Source: Mesorhizobium sp. B4-1-4 (lineage in GTDB: Bacteria; Pseudomonadota; Alphaproteobacteria; Rhizobiales; Rhizobiaceae). From it: a stretch of 64,000 bases of DNA. The stretch spans positions 1,240,001-1,304,000 of the forward strand of contig NZ_CP083950.1 of NCBI RefSeq assembly GCF_006439395.2, read 5' to 3'. The position numbers and the translations under genes were made by a program. This document shows, in pieces, positions 20,201-29,039 of the stretch. The notes under the pieces were generated by a model. That model had not been told where the DNA came from. It was given only the letters and a program-made list of their open reading frames with translations, and made no database searches. The stretch's first letter is position 1, and each line of letters starts with the position of its first letter.

Positions 20201-23200
20201 CAGCCGCTCGGCCGAAACCGAGGATCGCCTGCGCATATCGCAGGCCGATATCCATGCGCTACGCACGGTGGCGCGGCGCACCTGGCACTATTTCGAGACC
20301 TTCGTCACGGCAGAGCATCACAATCTGCCGCCGGACAATTTCCAGGAAAGCCCGGCACCGGTCGTGGCGCCGCGCACCTCGCCGACCAATATCGGCGTCT
20401 ATCTTCTGTCGATCGTCTCGGCGCGCGATTTCGGCTGGATCAGCCTGTCCGATGCCATCACCCGCATCGATGCGACGATGACGACCATAGAGAGCATGCC
20501 GCGCAACCGCGGCCATCTCTTCAACTGGTACGACACCACGACGCTGAAGCCGCTCTACCCGCTCTATATTTCGGCCGTCGACAGCGGCAATCTCGCCGGC
20601 CATCTCGTGGCGGTGGCGGCTGCCTGTGCCGAGTGGGCGGAAGCGCCTTCCGTCCATCTCCAGGGCGATTTCGAAGGCATTCTCGACACGGTGACCATTC
20701 TTAGCGAAAGCCTGGACGAGTTGCCCGACGATCGCCGCCAGCTGCGACCTCTGCGCCAGCGTCTTGTTGACCGCCTGGATGGCATGCGGCGCGCCGTCGA
20801 CACGATCAAGGCGCAACCGGAAATGGCCTCGATCCGCACCATCAATCTTGCCGTCTTGGCGGGTGAGATCCGCAAGCTGGCCACCGCCATCCACACCGAG
20901 GCGGCATCGGCCCAGAGCGACGTCATCGTCGACTGGGCGGCGAGGCTGGAAGCCACGTGCGAGGCGCATGTCCACGATGCCCACAGCGACGACAACGCCG
21001 TCGAGGCGCTGCGCGCCAAGCTCTTGACCCTGCGCGAGCGCACGCGCCGCTTCGCCTTCGAGATGGAGTTCGCCTTCCTGATGCGGCCGGAGCGCAAGCT
21101 GCTGTCGATCGGCTACCGGGTCGAGGAACACCAGCTCGACGAAAGCTGCTACGACCTTCTTGCCTCCGAGGCGCGGCTGACCAGCCTGTTCGCCATCGCC
21201 AAGGGCGACCTGCCGACCGAGCACTGGTTCCGGCTCGGCCGCCCGATCGTCGAGATCGGCTTCCAGGGCGCTTTGATGTCCTGGTCAGGCTCGATGTTCG
21301 AGTATCTGATGCCGCCGCTGGTGATGAAGGAGCCGCAAGGCAGTATCCTGAACCAGACCAGCAAGCTGATCATCAAGCGTCAGATCCAGTATGGCCGTCA
21401 GAAGAACGTGCCGTGGGGCATTTCGGAGGCGGCTTACAACGCCCGCGACCGGGAACTGACCTACCAGTACACCAATTTCGGCGTGCCCGGCCTCGGCCTG
21501 AAGCGCGGCCTTGGCCAGAACACGGTGATCGCGCCTTATGCCACCATCCTGGCGGCGCAGTTCAATCCGCGTGAAGCCGTGCAGAATCTTGCGCGTCTGC
21601 GCGAGATTGGGGCGCTTGGTCGCCATGGCTACTATGATGCCGTCGACTTCACGCCGCAGCGCGTGCCGGAAGGCACCAACCATGCCGTGGTGCAGAATTA
21701 CATGGCCCACCATTCCGGCATGTCGATCGCCGCCGTCGCCGACGCCATCTTCGAAGGCCGCCTGCGCGATCGCTTCCACAGCGATCCGGTGATTGAATCG
21801 GCTGAACTGCTGCTGCAGGAGAGGGCGCCGCGCGATATCCCGACGGCGACCGTGCGCACCGAGGCGGACGAGCGCGCCAAGGACGAGACCGAAACCGAGA
21901 GCCCCGACACCCGCATCGTGCTCGATCCCTTGCGGGCATTGCGTTCCACCAATGTGATGTCGAACGGCCGCTATTCGGTGATGGTCACCGCGACCGGCTC
22001 CGGCTACAGCCATTGGGGCGATCTTTCCGTCACCCGATGGCAACCCGACCCGGTCGAGGATCGGCTTGGCTCCTATATCTTCTTGCGTGATGCAGCCACA
22101 GGCGATTGGTGGTCGGCGACGTCAGAGCCCAAGCGTGCGACCGAGGAAAGAACGCAGACCCTGTTTTCCGACGACAAGGCGAGCTTCGTCAAAACGGTCG
22201 GCACGCTGCGCTCCGAGGTTGAATGCATCGTCATCTCCGAAGGCAATGGCGAAGGCCGGCGCGTCACAATTTTCAACGAGGGCCCCGCTGACCGTCATAT
22301 CGAGGTGACCTCCTTTGCCGAGCTGGTGCTGGGTTCGGAGGCCTCCGACAACGCGCATCCGGCCTTCTCGAAGATGTTCGTGGAGACGGAAATCGCCGCC
22401 AACAATGGCGCGATCTTCGCCACGCGCCGCAAGCGTGAAACCAGTGAGCCCGATGTCACCCTGGTGCATTTCGTCACCGATCCCTCGGGGCCGGCGCGCG
22501 ATGCCGAGGCCGAGACCGACAGGCGCGCTTTCATCGGCCGAGGCCGCACCATCGTCGATGCAGCCGCCTTCGATCCAGGCGCCAGGCTCGGCGGCCATTC
22601 CGGTTTCACACTCGATCCCATCGCTTCGCTGCGCCGCCAGGTGCGCGTGCCCGCCAACAAGAAGATCTCGCTGACCTTCTGGACCGTGGTCGGTGCCAAC
22701 CGCGCCGAACTGGTGGAAGCCATCAACCGGCTCGACCACCAGGAGAGCTTTGCCCGCCAGGCCATGCTCGCCTGGACGCGCAGCCAGGTACAGACCCGCC
22801 ATATGGGCCTCAGCCTGACCGATGCCGCCAACGTGCAGAAACTGGCGCGTTATCTGATCTATCCGGATTCATTCCTGCGCCTGCCGGCCGAATCCATCGC
22901 CTCCGGCCTCGGCAAGCAGTCAAGCCTGTGGCCGACCAGCATTTCGGGCGATTTCCCGATCTTCCTGGTCAGGATCGGCGATGTGGCCGACCTGGAGATC
23001 GTTGCCCAGGCGCTGCGCTTCCAGGAATATATGCGCACCCGTGGCATGATGATCGACTTCGTCGTCGTCAACGAGCAGGCCTCGTCTTACGTCCAGGATC
23101 TGCAGCGTGCGGTCGAGACGCTGTGCGAAAACAGCCGTTTGCGCGGCAAGGAGCTTGGGCCGAGACAACACATCTTCGCGGTGCGCCGCGATCTGATGGA

Positions 23201-25841
23201 AGAAACCACCTACAAGACGCTGCTCGCCGTTGCCCGGGTGGTGCTGCATACGCGCAACGGCACCATCTTCGATCAGATCGAGCGGGCCGAGGCGGCGGCC
23301 CTGCAGGCGCGCGACGGACTGGTGCCGCCCGGATTGTCGGCTCCGCGCGAAATTCAGGCGACGGCCCCGATCGCGTATGCACATGCCTCGCAGGCCGTGG
23401 CGGTTGCCAGCACCGATGGCTCCGGCCTCAGCCAGTGGAATGGTTTCGGCGGTTTCGACGGCGACGGGCGGCACTATGTGGTGCGGCTGACTGGCCGGCG
23501 CACCACACCGCAGCCCTGGATCAATGTCGTCTCCAACGCTTCTTTCGGCTTCCACACTTCGGCCGAGGGGGCTGCCTTCACCTGGAGCCGCAACAGCCGC
23601 GACTACCAGTTGACGCCGTGGTCTAATGATCCGGTTTCCAATCGGCCGGGCGAGGGCATCTATATCTATGATCAGGCCAGCGGCCGGGCGTTCTCGCCGT
23701 TAGCCGCGGTGGTGCGCGATCCCTCAGTGGCCTACGAAGCCTGGCACGGCCAGGGTTTCTCGACCTTCCGCGCCAAGCGTGGGGCCTTGTCGATGGACCT
23801 GACCCATGTCGTCGATCCGGTCGATCCGGTGAAGATCACACGGCTGCGCATCCAGAATTCTGGCTCGGTACCGGCGCGGCTGCGCGTCTATGCCTATGCC
23901 GAATGGGTGCTTGGCGGGCATCGGTCCCGCACCGCGGCAACCACCGTCCCGTCCCGCGACGGGGCGACCGGCGCGTTGCTGGCGCAAAACCCCTACGGGC
24001 TCGATTTCAGCGAGCGGGTGGCTTTCCTTGCCGCCGATGCCGGCGTCCACTCGGTGACGGCCGACCGCTCGGAGTTCCTCGGCCGGCATGGTTCCAGCGA
24101 ACTGCCGCAGGCGGTGCTGAGTGGTGCGGCGCTGTCGGGCCGCGTCGAGGCCGGAGACGATCCTTGCGCGGCGATTGCCCGCGACATCGAAATCCCCGCC
24201 GGCGGCGACGTCACGCTGCTCTGGCTGCTCGGCGATGCCGAGTCCTCGGCTCATGCGAGTGCTCTGGTGCAGAAGCATCGGGGCAAGGATTTCGATCAGC
24301 GCCTGGCCGACAATGAGCGCGAGTGGCGCGGCTTCCTCGACACCATCCAGGTCGAGACGCCGGATAAGGCGCTCGATGCCATGGTCAATCACTGGCTGCC
24401 CTATCAAAGCCTTGCCTGCCGCATCCGGGCCCGCTCGGCCTTTTACCAGGCAAGCGGCGCCTTTGGCTTCCGCGACCAGTTGCAGGACACGCTGGCACTG
24501 CTGGCGCATGATCCGACGCTGGCACGCGACCAGATCCTCAACGCCGCACGGCGGCAATTCCCGGAAGGCGACGTGCAGCATTGGTGGCTGCCGCGCACCG
24601 GAGCCGGCGTGCGCACCATGATCTCCGACGACGTGGTCTGGCTGGCCCACGCCACGGCGCGCTACCTCTCGGTGACCGGCGACGCCGGCATCCTGAAGGA
24701 GCAATTGCCTTTCATCGATGGGCAGGCGCTGGGCGAGGGCGAGCACGACGCGTTCTTCACCCCGGAAATATGGAAAAAGACGGTGTCGCTTTACGACCAT
24801 TGCGCGCGTGCGCTCGACCTGGCCATCAAGCGCAGCAGTCCCGCCGGTCTGCCGCTGATCCTTGGCGGCGACTGGAACGACGGCATGAACCGTGTCGGCG
24901 AGCACGGCAAGGGCGAGAGCGTGTGGCTGGGCTGGTTCCTGCTGAAGACGCTGGGCGACTTCGCCGCCGTCGCCAAGAGCGAAGGCGACAGCAAGCGCGC
25001 CCAGGCCTGGGCCAAGCATGCCGAGGTCCTGAAGCGGGCTCTTGAAAGCACCGCATGGGACGGCGAATGGTACCGGCGCGGCAGTTTCGATGACGGCACG
25101 CCGCTGGGTTCCCGCACGTCGCAGGAGTGCAAGATCGACTCCATCGCCCAGTCCTGGAGCGTGCTTTCGGGCGAGGGCGACCCGGCGCGATCGACAACTG
25201 CGATGCAGCAGGCGACGAACCTGCTCGTCGACGACCAGCTCAAGATCGTCAAACTGTTCACGCCGCCTTTTTCGAAGACGGACAAGGACCCCGGCTACAT
25301 CAAGAGCTATCCGCCCGGCGTGCGCGAGAATGGCGGCCAGTACACCCACGCCGCTACCTGGTTCGTCATCGCCCTCGCGGAGATGGGACTGACCGACGAA
25401 GCTTATCGCTGCTTCTCGATGCTGAACCCGGTCAACCACGCATTCGACGAGGTTTCGGCCGAGCACTACCGCGTTGAACCCTATGTGGTCGCGGCCGATA
25501 TCTATGCCGGAGATGGCAGTGCAGTCGGTAACAAGGGCGGGCGTGGCGGCTGGACTTGGTACACAGGCTCGGCCGGCTGGCTATACCGCGCTGCGGTCGA
25601 AGGCATCCTCGGTATCGAGCGGCGCGGAAAGCAGATCACGTTCCGGCCCAAACTGCCCAGCCATTGGGATGGCTATGAAGCCTCGCTCAAGATGCTGGGC
25701 GCCGAGATCAAGGTTCACGTCGTTCGCGATAAAAAGACCAAGATGATCTCGCTTGAAGTCGATGGCGCGAAAACAAAGTCGGCATCTTTCGAGCCCAAAG
25801 CCGGTGGTAAAATCGACGTCATCGTCAAGATACCGGCATAA
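17238..25841 (+). CDS. ndvB: cyclic beta-1,2-glucan synthase
   Basis: Giant inner-membrane enzyme, 2867 residues, that makes osmoregulated periplasmic cyclic beta-1,2-glucan from UDP-glucose. N-terminal region, then a hydrophobic block at about 417-475, the GT84 glycosyltransferase domain with Asp motifs DSDTT (near 612) and DADTRT (635), and RHHRW at 781-785 corresponding to the (Q/R)xxRW motif. More membrane segments follow at about 820-1000. The C-terminal third is a GH94-type phosphorylase domain for chain-length control, with GGDWNDGMNRVG (Asp2545/Asp2548). ATG 17238 is preferred; an in-frame GTG at 17196 is possible. Its exporter gene ndvA follows. Confidence 0.97.
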   Translation: MNIQTNPAQIEKTSASFPVITEEPIRSTFLPEERLRLLGESLAKGDLADLFGLIPFDFQARIRDSAKKILEVYRSTNAAQAKGETITPAAQWLLDNNYLVEETIFQVKRDLPRRFYRQLPTLKLPDGGTVPRALALAWTYVAHSDSSVSATMFKAIVQGFQSVEPLKIGELWALPSLLRFVLIENLRRLAVRVNRTRQMRQIANDVADKVLATDDSADRQAILANFSMHAQDTTFATQLLYRLRDGSQNAGKALEWLEGELEKTGSDAEEIIISEHHTLSSGNVTTGNIIRGLRLINDVDWTVWFEGVSRIDTVLRERTDFAALDFFSRDQYRTAIEELARRSSLSEYRVAEKAIELAGHAVGETTSVGSEGSDAPVASAHTDVGFYLVGPRRLELETAIGYRPTVSQTVKRTFAKTGWLGIVLPVFALTVLLLVLSGNALANLGLSVPSIVLMLALFAVPASEGALAFFNTVVSLFLKPTRLIGYDYRHGVPPEARTLVVVPSLIGSRDDVEENIRNIEVHYLANLADEIHFALLSDWPDSKIEIDAADTEILEYARAEIARLNARYPSEGAPRFYILHRRRLFNAAQGSWMGWERKRGKLHELDLLLRGDSDTTFLPLDVPLPEKVVHVMTLDADTRTTRDAVSSLVGKLCHPLNRPHFDATKRVVTAGYTILQPRITASLTSGDEASFFQRVFSANRGLDPYVFAVSDLYQDVFGDGSFTGKGLYHVDAFEAALQGRIEENTILSHDLLEGALARAALVTDVELVEDYPTRYSVDASRHHRWARGDWQLLGFILDPRSGVPALSRWKMVDNLRRSLTPIFWVMAAIAGWTLLPFTQAAQWQALLILSLFMAPTFDVVNAILPKSGDQTPRGHFSALARDVAFGTAMVALKIVLMAHNAWMMGDAIVRTLYRLFVSRQNLLEWRTASQAHKAGDNDVGSYYGMMYGAVIIGFVGLAIPVLADSTGAFVAFFFALFWIGSPAIASWISRSAETEDRLRISQADIHALRTVARRTWHYFETFVTAEHHNLPPDNFQESPAPVVAPRTSPTNIGVYLLSIVSARDFGWISLSDAITRIDATMTTIESMPRNRGHLFNWYDTTTLKPLYPLYISAVDSGNLAGHLVAVAAACAEWAEAPSVHLQGDFEGILDTVTILSESLDELPDDRRQLRPLRQRLVDRLDGMRRAVDTIKAQPEMASIRTINLAVLAGEIRKLATAIHTEAASAQSDVIVDWAARLEATCEAHVHDAHSDDNAVEALRAKLLTLRERTRRFAFEMEFAFLMRPERKLLSIGYRVEEHQLDESCYDLLASEARLTSLFAIAKGDLPTEHWFRLGRPIVEIGFQGALMSWSGSMFEYLMPPLVMKEPQGSILNQTSKLIIKRQIQYGRQKNVPWGISEAAYNARDRELTYQYTNFGVPGLGLKRGLGQNTVIAPYATILAAQFNPREAVQNLARLREIGALGRHGYYDAVDFTPQRVPEGTNHAVVQNYMAHHSGMSIAAVADAIFEGRLRDRFHSDPVIESAELLLQERAPRDIPTATVRTEADERAKDETETESPDTRIVLDPLRALRSTNVMSNGRYSVMVTATGSGYSHWGDLSVTRWQPDPVEDRLGSYIFLRDAATGDWWSATSEPKRATEERTQTLFSDDKASFVKTVGTLRSEVECIVISEGNGEGRRVTIFNEGPADRHIEVTSFAELVLGSEASDNAHPAFSKMFVETEIAANNGAIFATRRKRETSEPDVTLVHFVTDPSGPARDAEAETDRRAFIGRGRTIVDAAAFDPGARLGGHSGFTLDPIASLRRQVRVPANKKISLTFWTVVGANRAELVEAINRLDHQESFARQAMLAWTRSQVQTRHMGLSLTDAANVQKLARYLIYPDSFLRLPAESIASGLGKQSSLWPTSISGDFPIFLVRIGDVADLEIVAQALRFQEYMRTRGMMIDFVVVNEQASSYVQDLQRAVETLCENSRLRGKELGPRQHIFAVRRDLMEETTYKTLLAVARVVLHTRNGTIFDQIERAEAAALQARDGLVPPGLSAPREIQATAPIAYAHASQAVAVASTDGSGLSQWNGFGGFDGDGRHYVVRLTGRRTTPQPWINVVSNASFGFHTSAEGAAFTWSRNSRDYQLTPWSNDPVSNRPGEGIYIYDQASGRAFSPLAAVVRDPSVAYEAWHGQGFSTFRAKRGALSMDLTHVVDPVDPVKITRLRIQNSGSVPARLRVYAYAEWVLGGHRSRTAATTVPSRDGATGALLAQNPYGLDFSERVAFLAADAGVHSVTADRSEFLGRHGSSELPQAVLSGAALSGRVEAGDDPCAAIARDIEIPAGGDVTLLWLLGDAESSAHASALVQKHRGKDFDQRLADNEREWRGFLDTIQVETPDKALDAMVNHWLPYQSLACRIRARSAFYQASGAFGFRDQLQDTLALLAHDPTLARDQILNAARRQFPEGDVQHWWLPRTGAGVRTMISDDVVWLAHATARYLSVTGDAGILKEQLPFIDGQALGEGEHDAFFTPEIWKKTVSLYDHCARALDLAIKRSSPAGLPLILGGDWNDGMNRVGEHGKGESVWLGWFLLKTLGDFAAVAKSEGDSKRAQAWAKHAEVLKRALESTAWDGEWYRRGSFDDGTPLGSRTSQECKIDSIAQSWSVLSGEGDPARSTTAMQQATNLLVDDQLKIVKLFTPPFSKTDKDPGYIKSYPPGVRENGGQYTHAATWFVIALAEMGLTDEAYRCFSMLNPVNHAFDEVSAEHYRVEPYVVAADIYAGDGSAVGNKGGRGGWTWYTGSAGWLYRAAVEGILGIERRGKQITFRPKLPSHWDGYEASLKMLGAEIKVHVVRDKKTKMISLEVDGAKTKSASFEPKAGGKIDVIVKIPA

Positions 25842-26212
25842 ATCAACAGCTTAGATCAAAAGATCGCGCGTCCCCCGGGGCGCGCGAAACCGCTTCCTGT
25901 TTACTTGCGTCCGATCTGTGACGGTGTCCGTTAAACACGCCCGATCCGACTGCGCAGGCCTGTTGTGCTCAAAAATGTGGCAGTGCTCGTCTATTGCCAT
26001 GATTTTGCCGCAAGGCTGACATTTCACCTTTTATCTCAAACTGTTAGGTGATCACGTCAGATTTCGTATCGTCGTCATCTTTTGTTCGCTAAATGGGAAC
26101 GGAAGCGATAGACGAGCATTGTTTTGCGACGCGTCAACCGTTACGTGTCGGGAAATGGTGCAGTGCACAATATTGGTATTGGGCACAATAGAGAGTTGGC
26201 GGAGTAGCTGAA
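25842..26212. other. ndvB-ndvA intergenic region with hairpin and direct repeat
   Basis: The 371-bp gap starts with a strong GC hairpin at 25865-25886 (CGCGCGTCCCC/GGGGCGCGCG), a candidate ndvB terminator though it lacks a T-tract. Near ndvA there is a direct repeat GCACAATA at 26165-26172 and 26183-26190, 18 bp apart, close to the likely promoter. No gene is seen. Separate transcription of ndvA is therefore likely. Confidence 0.5.
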
Positions 26213-27985
26213 GTGTCACTTCTGCAGATCTATTGGAGAGCGCTGGGGTATCTGGCCGCCGACAAGAAGCGCGTCGCGCTGATTTGTTCGGCCAACGTGG
26301 CCCTTGCCGCTGTCGCCATTCTCGAGCCGATCCTGTTTGGCCGGGTGATCGACGCAATCTCCGCGCATGGCTCGGTATTCTCCACGCTTGCCGTGTGGGC
26401 CGCCTTGGGCGCCTTCAACGTGGTCGCCTTCGTTCTGGTGGCACGCGGCGCGGACCGCTTTGCCCACGCCCGGCGCAGCCAGGTTCTGTGCGAATCGTTC
26501 GAGCGTGTCATCACCATGCCGCTCGCCTGGCATCACCAGCGCGGCACTTCCAACGCCCTGCACACGCTGCTGCGTGCCGTCGAGACGCTGTTCAGCCTTT
26601 GGCTCGAATTCATGCGCCAGCATTTGTCCACGGCTGTTGCCCTCGTCCTGCTGGTTCCGACCGCCATCAGCATGGATGTGCGCATGTCAGGGGTACTGCT
26701 TGCGCTCGGTGTCCTCTATGTCGGCATAGGCCGCCTGGTCATGAAGCGCACCAAGGAAGGCCAGGCCGCTGTTGAGCGCCACTACCACAAGGTGTTCGCT
26801 CACGTGACGGACTCCGTGAGCAACGTCGCCGTTCTCCAGAGCTACAACCGTCTTGGCCATGAGGCCGAGACGCTGCGCCGCTACGTCAAGAACCTGCTCG
26901 ATGCGCAGAACCCTGTGCTCGACTGGTGGGCCATTGCGAACGCGCTCAATCGCCTGTCATCGACAATCTCGATGATGGTGGTGCTCCTGATCGGCGCCTA
27001 TCTGGTCACCCATGGCCAGCTGCGCGTCGGCGATGTCATCGCCTTTACCGGTTTCGCCACGTTGCTGATCTCGCGGCTCGACCAGATGTCGGCTTTCGCC
27101 AACCAGATCTCGGAGGCTCGCGCCAAGCTCGAGGACTTCTACAAGCTCGAGGACTCGGCAGCCGATGCCGCCGAGCCGGATGGCCTGCGCGACCTCACCA
27201 ACGTCACCGGCCATGTCCGCTTCGAGGATGTGAGCTTCGAATTCGCCAATTCGGGGCAGGGCGTCAGTGATGTGTCCTTCGAGGTTCAGGCTGGCCAGAC
27301 GGTTGCCATCGTCGGACCGACGGGTGCGGGCAAGACCACGCTCATCAACCTGCTGCAGCGCGTCTTCTCGCCGTCCGGTGGCCGTATCTTGATAGACGGC
27401 ATCGATACCCGCACGGTGACCCGCAAGTCGCTGCGCCATTCGATCGCCACCGTGTTCCAGGATGCCGGGCTTCTCAACCGCTCGATCGAGGACAATATCC
27501 GCGTCGGCCGTGCCGACGCCACCAATGACGAGATCCATGCGGCCGCCGACGCGGCCGCGGCCCAGGACTTCATCCTGGCCAAGAGCAATGGCTATGACAC
27601 GGTGGTCGGCGAGCGCGGCGGCCAGCTCTCGGGTGGCGAGCGCCAGCGCATCGCCATTGCCCGTGCCGTGCTGAAGGATGCCCCGATCCTGGTGCTCGAC
27701 GAGGCAACCAGCGCGCTCGATGTCGAGACCGAGGACCGCGTCAAGGAAGCGATCGACGAGCTGCGGCGAGACCGCACCACCTTCATCATCGCCCATCGCC
27801 TGACCACCGTTCGCGACGCCGATCTGGTCGTGTTCATGGACAAGGGCAGGGTGGTCGAAATGGGCGGCTTTGCCGAACTGTCGCTGCGCAACGGCCGCTT
27901 CGCCAGCCTGCTGCGTGCCGGCGGCCTGCTCAACGACGAGGAAGTCCGCCGCCTCAGCCGCTCCGTGCAGGGCGAGGCCGCCTGA
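26213..27985 (+). CDS. ndvA: beta-(1->2)-glucan ABC exporter, fused permease/ATPase
   Basis: Inner-membrane ABC transporter that moves cyclic beta-1,2-glucan to the periplasm. 590 residues: an N-terminal six-helix membrane domain and a C-terminal ATPase with Walker A GPTGAGKTT (368-376), signature LSGGE (472-476) and Walker B VLDEATS (Asp496, Glu497). The start is GTG 26213, preceded by GGAG at an 8-nt spacing. Length and sequence match the NdvA/ChvA group, and the ndvB neighbour confirms the substrate. Confidence 0.95.
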   Translation: MSLLQIYWRALGYLAADKKRVALICSANVALAAVAILEPILFGRVIDAISAHGSVFSTLAVWAALGAFNVVAFVLVARGADRFAHARRSQVLCESFERVITMPLAWHHQRGTSNALHTLLRAVETLFSLWLEFMRQHLSTAVALVLLVPTAISMDVRMSGVLLALGVLYVGIGRLVMKRTKEGQAAVERHYHKVFAHVTDSVSNVAVLQSYNRLGHEAETLRRYVKNLLDAQNPVLDWWAIANALNRLSSTISMMVVLLIGAYLVTHGQLRVGDVIAFTGFATLLISRLDQMSAFANQISEARAKLEDFYKLEDSAADAAEPDGLRDLTNVTGHVRFEDVSFEFANSGQGVSDVSFEVQAGQTVAIVGPTGAGKTTLINLLQRVFSPSGGRILIDGIDTRTVTRKSLRHSIATVFQDAGLLNRSIEDNIRVGRADATNDEIHAAADAAAAQDFILAKSNGYDTVVGERGGQLSGGERQRIAIARAVLKDAPILVLDEATSALDVETEDRVKEAIDELRRDRTTFIIAHRLTTVRDADLVVFMDKGRVVEMGGFAELSLRNGRFASLLRAGGLLNDEEVRRLSRSVQGEAA

Positions 27986-28000
27986 GCAGATGATGGTTCT

Positions 28001-28156
28001 TCCTTCTCCCCTTGTTGGGGAGAAGGCGTTGCCGAAGGCGACGGCTGAGGGGGGCTCCAGCTGGCGGAACCCAAGTCCGCATAGAATTTTCCATCGCCTT
28101 ATTCCTTCCAGCACCCCTCATCCATCTCGGCGCTGCGCGCCGATCCCGGGAAAAGG
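28001..28156. repeat. long inverted repeat (interspersed family)
   Basis: Starts TCCTTCTCCCCTTGTTGGGG, contains GCCGAAGGCGACGGCTGAGG and ends CACCCCTCATCC...TCGGCGCTGCGCGCCGATCCCGGG. It is closely related to the copy at 46241-46390, sharing the CTCGGCGCTGCGCGCCGATC block. It lies between ndvA and ccmC. Confidence 0.75.
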
Positions 28157-28217
28157 CAAGGCCTGCGACACCGCCGCTCGATTGCCCCAAACGCGACGGC
28201 GGTCTATGTAAGGCGGC

Positions 28218-28970
28218 ATGAGTGACACCACTTCACGCCTGAGCGGCTGGACCGATCTTGCCAATCCGACGCGGTTCGTCGCGTTGGTAGACAGGCTTGT
28301 GCCATGGCTGGCGGCGATCGCCGCAGTTATCTTGGCCGTCGGGCTCTATATGAGCTTCACGGCGCCGGAAGACTTCCAGCAAGGCATCACAGTGCGCATC
28401 ATGTACATCCATGTGCCTTTCGCCTGGCTCGCCATGATGTGCTACACGCTGATGGCGGTCTCGGCGCTGGGCACACTGGTCTGGCGCCATCCGCTGGCCG
28501 ATGTCGCGCTGAAATCGGCCGCACCCATCGGCGCCGTCTTCACCGCGCTGGCGCTGATCACCGGCTCGATCTGGGGCAAGCCGATGTGGGGCACCTGGTG
28601 GGTGTGGGACGCCCGCCTGACGTCGGTCTTCGTGCTGTTTTTGATGTATCTCGGCATTATCGCGCTGACCCGCGCGCTCGACGATGCCGGACGCGCCGCC
28701 TGGGCCGCCGCCATTATCACGCTGGTTGGTTTCATCAACATCCCGATCATCAAATTCTCGGTCGACTGGTGGAACACGCTGCATCAGCCAGCCTCGGTGT
28801 TCCGCATGGGTGGCTCTACCATCGATTCCTCTCTGCTGTGGCCGCTGCTGGCGATGGCACTCGGCTTCACCGTGCTGTTCTTCGCGCTGCACCTGATGGC
28901 GATGCGCACCGAAATCCGCCGCCGTCGGATCATCGCCATGCGGCGGGTGGCGGCGCGGCAGGTCAACTGA
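28218..28970 (+). CDS. ccmC: heme exporter protein CcmC (cytochrome c maturation)
   Basis: Six-helix inner-membrane protein of 250 residues that in system I cytochrome c biogenesis delivers heme to CcmE. The tryptophan-rich periplasmic motif WGTWWVWDARLTS is intact and is flanked by the conserved histidine regions MYIHVPFAW and WWNTLHQPASVFR. Rhizobial ccmC normally lies in a ccmABCDG cluster; here neither ccmAB nor ccmD is adjacent, and the flanking genes are ndvA and a PLP enzyme. Reading frame is complete, so it looks functional. Confidence 0.93.
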   Translation: MSDTTSRLSGWTDLANPTRFVALVDRLVPWLAAIAAVILAVGLYMSFTAPEDFQQGITVRIMYIHVPFAWLAMMCYTLMAVSALGTLVWRHPLADVALKSAAPIGAVFTALALITGSIWGKPMWGTWWVWDARLTSVFVLFLMYLGIIALTRALDDAGRAAWAAAIITLVGFINIPIIKFSVDWWNTLHQPASVFRMGGSTIDSSLLWPLLAMALGFTVLFFALHLMAMRTEIRRRRIIAMRRVAARQVN

Positions 28971-29039
28971 CGCACGCCGAGTCTCTTCCCGGCGCCAGCG
29001 TTGTGATGAATTCCGCGACCCGCCAAGTCGCTCTGCATC

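Noticed and set aside
18336..20255. 639-codon minus-strand frame inside ndvB
   Set aside because: Antisense to the glucan synthase; composition is Arg/Gly/Asp/His-rich with no domain.
25865..25886. hairpin after ndvB as a certain intrinsic terminator
   Set aside because: The stem is strong but no T-tract follows, so it is listed only as a possibility within the gap.
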